A DNA stretch of 64,000 nt, taken from contig NC_133901.1 in NCBI RefSeq assembly GCF_964199755.1, positions 23,407,583-23,471,582 of the forward strand, given 5' to 3'. The notes under the pieces are model-generated. The model did no database searches. It saw only the letters and a program-made list of their open reading frames with translations, and was not told the origin of the DNA. The position numbers and the translations under genes are program-made. Below are positions 60,699 through 64,000 of this stretch, one piece after another; position 1 is the stretch's first letter; the number at the start of each line of letters is the position of its first letter. The stretch comes from Larus michahellis. Taxonomy: Eukaryota; Chordata; Aves; Charadriiformes; Laridae.

Positions 60699-62357
60699 CT
60701 GGGAAATGGAGGTGGGGAAGAAAGAGAAGGGAGAGTCAAAAACTGCTTTTGCTGTTAGGTAATAACTTAAGGGGTGTCCCTCCACTGCCGCCTTCCCTTT
60801 CCTGTCACCCATGCCCCAAAATAATCCCATCTTGAAAGGATTCAGGAAGTCTGCCTGCCTGACTTCACGCTGTAGGAAGTCTGTGGTTGTAAAAGGAGGG
60901 GAAGAGAATACTGTTACCTGTGTCCTCTTTCCACCTCAATAAAGGAGGAGGACAGCCGCCCTGCACTTCTTGGCTCTTCTCCGAAAAGATGAAAGCTAGA
61001 GATTTGGACCTCATTTAGTGTGTAAGTTTAAACTTGAAATGGGGAATCATGAGATAATTTAATTTTCAGAGTTACAGTAACTTAAAGATGCACCCAATGA
61101 AAATATGTAACTTAGAATTACCCTAGTAATAGACCCACAGATTGCTTTTCAGCTTGCTTCCTGCTTCTGTTTATGGTATTTTGACAATAAACTTGTTAAT
61201 AGGAAGCCTTTAAATAAAAAAAATCCTGAGTAATAAGTAGTTGTCTTTCCCTTATGCTCTATGATAATATTCTTAAAATTATCGTAGAAATGCAAAAATT
61301 GGCAGGACTAGAGGACAAGTGGGTTGTAGTAGCTACTGCCAGTTCACTTTACATCAACCTCTTTTTCACGTGAGTAACTGTCCTAAGCTAGCCCATTACC
61401 TAATATCTTCCCAAAGGCTAATCTTGGAGTAGAACCCTCTTCTGGAGGAGAGTGGGGGAAATGAGAGCAGCGTGAGTAATGTAGTTTACCTGGGTGCTGA
61501 TATCTAATCCCAGACCTTTTGAATCTACTACCACAATAGTTAAAATTGTCTGAATCACCAGTGCAACAAAGTTGTTGAAGCCAAACATCAAAGCATAACG
61601 CTCCATGCTTAGATTGACGGCAATCTGAAACCTGAAAATGAATGTACAGGTTAACTAAACTGTGGAGAGAATGGACACTTGCAATTTACGTACGGGAGAA
61701 AGTTTGGGACCAATTTAATGGGCATAGTGGGTTCTTCATAGGATAAAGCCTCTTCAGTCTTGGCTATTAAGCTTTAACAGCTTCATTTTGCCAGAAATCT
61801 CTTGTTTTTCTGGCTTTGGCACTTTAGTGTATCCTACTTATCTTATTTCAGTGGATTTTTTTGCTAAATAAAGACCTGTCTACGTTCACTTGATCATTTA
61901 GAGAATACTTGTACATAGGTCATTGAACAGCTAAATGCAGAATAAGTTTCTGTTCCAGTTTGCTGACTTGGAGTAACCTATTGTAATGGTTAGGTCATAT
62001 AATTTTAAGCGTAGATTTATATAAGCTAGAAATAATGTGTGTTGCTGTCATGACCTATTTAAAAATCTTATTTCTAGGGAAACTTTCAGTAAAATTTTGG
62101 TAGACTTAAAAATGTGATGCTGATTTAAATCAGTTTAATTAGAACAGTTGTGTATTATACTTACGTTGCTATTGTTATAAGGAGCATATAGCACGCTTTA
62201 AACGCAAGGTAACCAGCATAACAGGCCCAGATGTTGTTGGTAAAGTACATAAGAAACAGGGAACCAGCGTCCATTGCAGAAAAAATTCCCAAAACCAGTT
62301 CTCCAGAAAGATCCCAGTTTACTTTGGCATATCCAACTGCCATGGATGTTGCTGAAC
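60576..62357 (-). CDS. SLC19A3: SLC19A3, thiamine transporter 2 (C-terminal part; complement join 62357-62165, 61631-61490, 60698-60576)
   Basis: SLC19A3 is a major-facilitator-type plasma-membrane thiamine transporter of the reduced-folate-carrier family. Three exons join in phase to about 152 C-terminal residues and cover the last transmembrane helices. Landmarks are [75 protein letters not shown] and [20 protein letters not shown], with a short hydrophilic tail. The paralogue SLC19A2 is similar in the NLSMERYAL region. The IAGIFL.RS ending, the KVNWDL motif and the tail-to-tail position next to AGFG1 favour SLC19A3. The large upstream exon with the N-terminal helices is not in the window and must lie beyond 64000. 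Confidence 0.93.
60699..61489 (-). other. SLC19A3 intron (last)
   Basis: This 791-base intron has donor GTAAAC and acceptor CCATTTCCCAG on the minus strand. No repeat is seen. Confidence 0.9.
61490..61631 (-). CDS. SLC19A3: SLC19A3 penultimate coding exon
   Basis: The first base completes a Thr codon. The exon then encodes [40 protein letters not shown] and GLDISTQ, ending in phase 0 at CAG|GTAAAC. It carries one complete hydrophobic helix ([15 protein letters not shown]). Confidence 0.95.
61632..62164 (-). other. SLC19A3 intron
   Basis: This 533-base AT-rich intron has donor GTAAGT and acceptor CATTTTCAG on the minus strand. Nothing else is recognisable. Confidence 0.9.
62165..62357 (-). 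CDS. SLC19A3: SLC19A3 coding exon (third from last)
   Basis: It follows acceptor AACTTTTTAG (minus) and begins with two bases of a Gly codon. It encodes [40 protein letters not shown] and [20 protein letters not shown], ending two bases into a Thr codon before GTAAGT. Two hydrophobic helices are visible. Confidence 0.95.
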
Positions 62358-63734
62358 CTAAAAAGTTAAAAGTAATAATTAAAACTCTGCAACATCATCA
62401 TCATTCTAGAGCCATTGCCTAATTGTGTAAATGGATCATACCAGGAGCTCTTGAGACTGTTATGGTCACAATGGCATCTGATAATGGTGTGGCTTCTACT
62501 TTCTGTTAGTGGTCTGGGAGTCTTGTATTTCTTTGGTTGCTTGGGGTTTTTTGGGTTTGGTGGTGTGGGGGTTTTTTTTGGTTTTTTTTTTTTTTTTTCC
62601 TCCTTGCTTACAGAGCCTTCACAGACTGAAGTACTCTGAGAAAGTGCCTCACGCCTAAGGCTGGAGGCAGCAGTGTACGGTCTATTGGTGTTGTTCCATA
62701 TTCTAACAACTGTGAGCAAAGAGAAGAACAATCCCACCAAGCATTTTCTGCTGAAATATGCATAATGGAGTTTAATTCCTTCACGTAAAGATCTTTATGA
62801 AATGAAAATCTGTTGCACTCCCTCTTCCTTCGTGCTTTTTTTTTTTTTTTTTTAGGAAAGTGTCTTTTTCAGTTTCTGGTGAAAAATCTTACGAACTGCC
62901 TTTGTCAGTGCTTTATTGACAATCACGTAAAGTAAAAGCCCTTACTTGAGTGTAATATGGTATAAGAAACTCCAGTGCCTTGATATTTATTTATTTTTAA
63001 ATCTCTGCAATAATGATGTTTACTTTTTCTCCCCATCTCAGTTCTGGAGAAATACTGTCTACTGCTGTAAGAAGGTTATCCAGCTCTGGGTTTTTTGTTT
63101 TGTTTTTTGTTTGGTTTTTTAATGCTCCTCTAGCACAGAGGCTCCTGTAGGTTTATGAAAGCTCTTTGAAACACAATATGCTGAGATTAGTAGCTCAAAT
63201 GCAAAAAGAAGCCTGGTCCAGGCAGGTTATACAGCAGAGAGCATCAGTTGCCCAGATGTTTTCAGGCTGGCTAGCACATTACTGCAAACTGGACTTCATT
63301 TGCTGGTTGCATGTGCTCTTCATCAGAATTCAAAAAGGCATAGCAGGCCTACTCCTTTGGTCCATCACTGCTCTAACCAGAGGCTTCTAGTACTGAGAGT
63401 GCTTTCCGTACTCTGAAACAGTATCGAGTGCCAGAAGCAAGAAAGCCCTTGGAAATACTGCTCAAACCAGTAGTCTGGTAGTCTGAGAAGTTTTGGGGTG
63501 GCTTCAGCAAAATGCATTTTCATGCTGATTGCAGGGAGGAAAACTGAGAGTTCCCTGCAGAAACGTGAGATGAAGCTCCTGGTATGAAGGAGACATAGCT
63601 GTGTAAATGTGAGCTTAAAAATGAGGCTCCATTGGTACTGCAGAGCTCTTTAAATTAAGAAGTTGCACTTCAGCCGTATGCCTTCTGTGGCCAAAGAGGA
63701 GTGTCATTTGGACGAACCAAGTAGCTATAAGGAG
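62358..63734 (-). other. SLC19A3 upstream intron (partial)
   Basis: No exon with a donor phase matching the next SLC19A3 exon is found up to the window end, so this is intron. It contains G/T-rich low-complexity tracts (62540-62599, 63089-63120) and a T run (62839-62854). Nothing else is recognisable. Confidence 0.8.
62540..62599. repeat. G/T-rich low-complexity tract
   Basis: GGTTTTTTGGG, GGTGGTGTGGGGG and long T runs follow each other here. A lysine/proline-rich minus-strand frame across it is a translation of this simple sequence and not a gene. Confidence 0.8.
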
Positions 63735-64000
63735 ACTCAGAATGTCTGAGGCTGGAAGAGGCCTCTGGAGATCGCCTAGCCCTCCTAAAAGCAGGGTTGG
63801 TTAAAGCAAGCTGCTCGGGATGGTGTCGAGGTTTTGAACGTCTCCAGGGATGGAGAGTCCACGCCTCTGGCCAGCCTGTTCCAGTGTTAAATCACTCTTA
63901 CAATAAAAATGGTCTTGTATGTTTAAGTGGAAGTTTGTTTAAATTTGTGCCCCTTGCCTCTTGTCCTGTCACTGGGCACCCCTAGGAAGAGCCTGGCCCT
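63735..64000 (-). mobile_element. CR1 LINE fragment (antisense, truncated by window end)
   Basis: The plus strand reads as the reverse complement of a CR1 3' end: GGCTGGAAGAGGCCTCTGGA, TCTCCAGGGATGGAGAGTCC, CAGCCTGTTCCAGTGTT and TGCCTCTTGTCCTGTCACTG. It is more diverged than the copy at 243-980 (several indels, no clean frame), so it is an older insertion. It continues past the window and lies in the SLC19A3 intron in sense orientation to that gene. Confidence 0.92.

Noticed and set aside
61490-62357. Assignment to SLC19A2 instead of SLC19A3
   Set aside because: The NLSMERYAL stretch is shared with SLC19A2, but KVNWDL, the IAGIFLIRS ending and the position beside AGFG1 fit SLC19A3 better.
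62366-62740. 124-codon minus-strand frame next to an SLC19A3 exon
   Set aside because: The Lys/Pro-rich middle is the reverse of a G/T low-complexity tract. It lacks transmembrane segments, so it is not the missing upstream SLC19A3 exon.

Overview
This is an ordinary vertebrate nuclear segment, almost certainly from a bird and probably a neoavian one. The evidence is single-copy vertebrate genes with short exons and GT-AG introns, two CR1 LINE fragments, two LTRs of types I recognise from avian genomes, and a sharp CpG island at a housekeeping promoter. There are no bacterial-style operons, CRISPR arrays or phage genes.

Layout. (1) 1-3265 is the 3' part of MRPL44 (mitochondrial ribosomal protein mL44, + strand): the end of one coding exon, two complete exons, the stop at 3104-3106 and poly(A) signals. 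A sense-oriented CR1 fragment sits in its first visible intron. (2) 3266-18429 is about 15 kb with no gene I can recognise. It holds low-complexity tracts, a 22-bp exact duplication near 5.05 kb, an ORF-dense exon-like patch at 7.2-7.75 kb and a small GC-rich patch near 11 kb. (3) 18430-20140 is a CpG island carrying the AGFG1 promoter and first exon. (4) 19407-56325 is the complete AGFG1 gene (Arf-GAP with FG repeats 1, + strand). It has 13 constitutive coding exons whose phases all agree and give a 564-residue protein, plus two phase-compatible cassette exons (48564-48635, which matches an isoform I recall from mammals, and 53553-53600, a candidate). Introns 2 and 5 each hold a solo LTR in antisense orientation. 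(5) 56326-57010 is the probable AGFG1 3' UTR. (6) 57011-60575 is the interval between the convergent 3' ends and probably contains the SLC19A3 3' UTR. (7) 60576-62357 holds the last three coding exons of SLC19A3 (thiamine transporter THTR2, - strand); its upstream exons lie beyond the window. (8) 63735-64000 is an antisense CR1 fragment cut by the window edge.

The three genes do unrelated jobs: mitochondrial translation, clathrin/Arf-linked vesicle traffic and thiamine uptake. They are neighbours by chromosomal position, not partners. AGFG1 next to SLC19A3 agrees with the human 2q36 order as I recall it; MRPL44 directly upstream of AGFG1 does not, and may mark a rearrangement.

I found no undescribed biological system. 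The most useful observations are the alternative exons and NAGNAG acceptor of AGFG1, the exon-like patch between MRPL44 and AGFG1, and the gene-order question.
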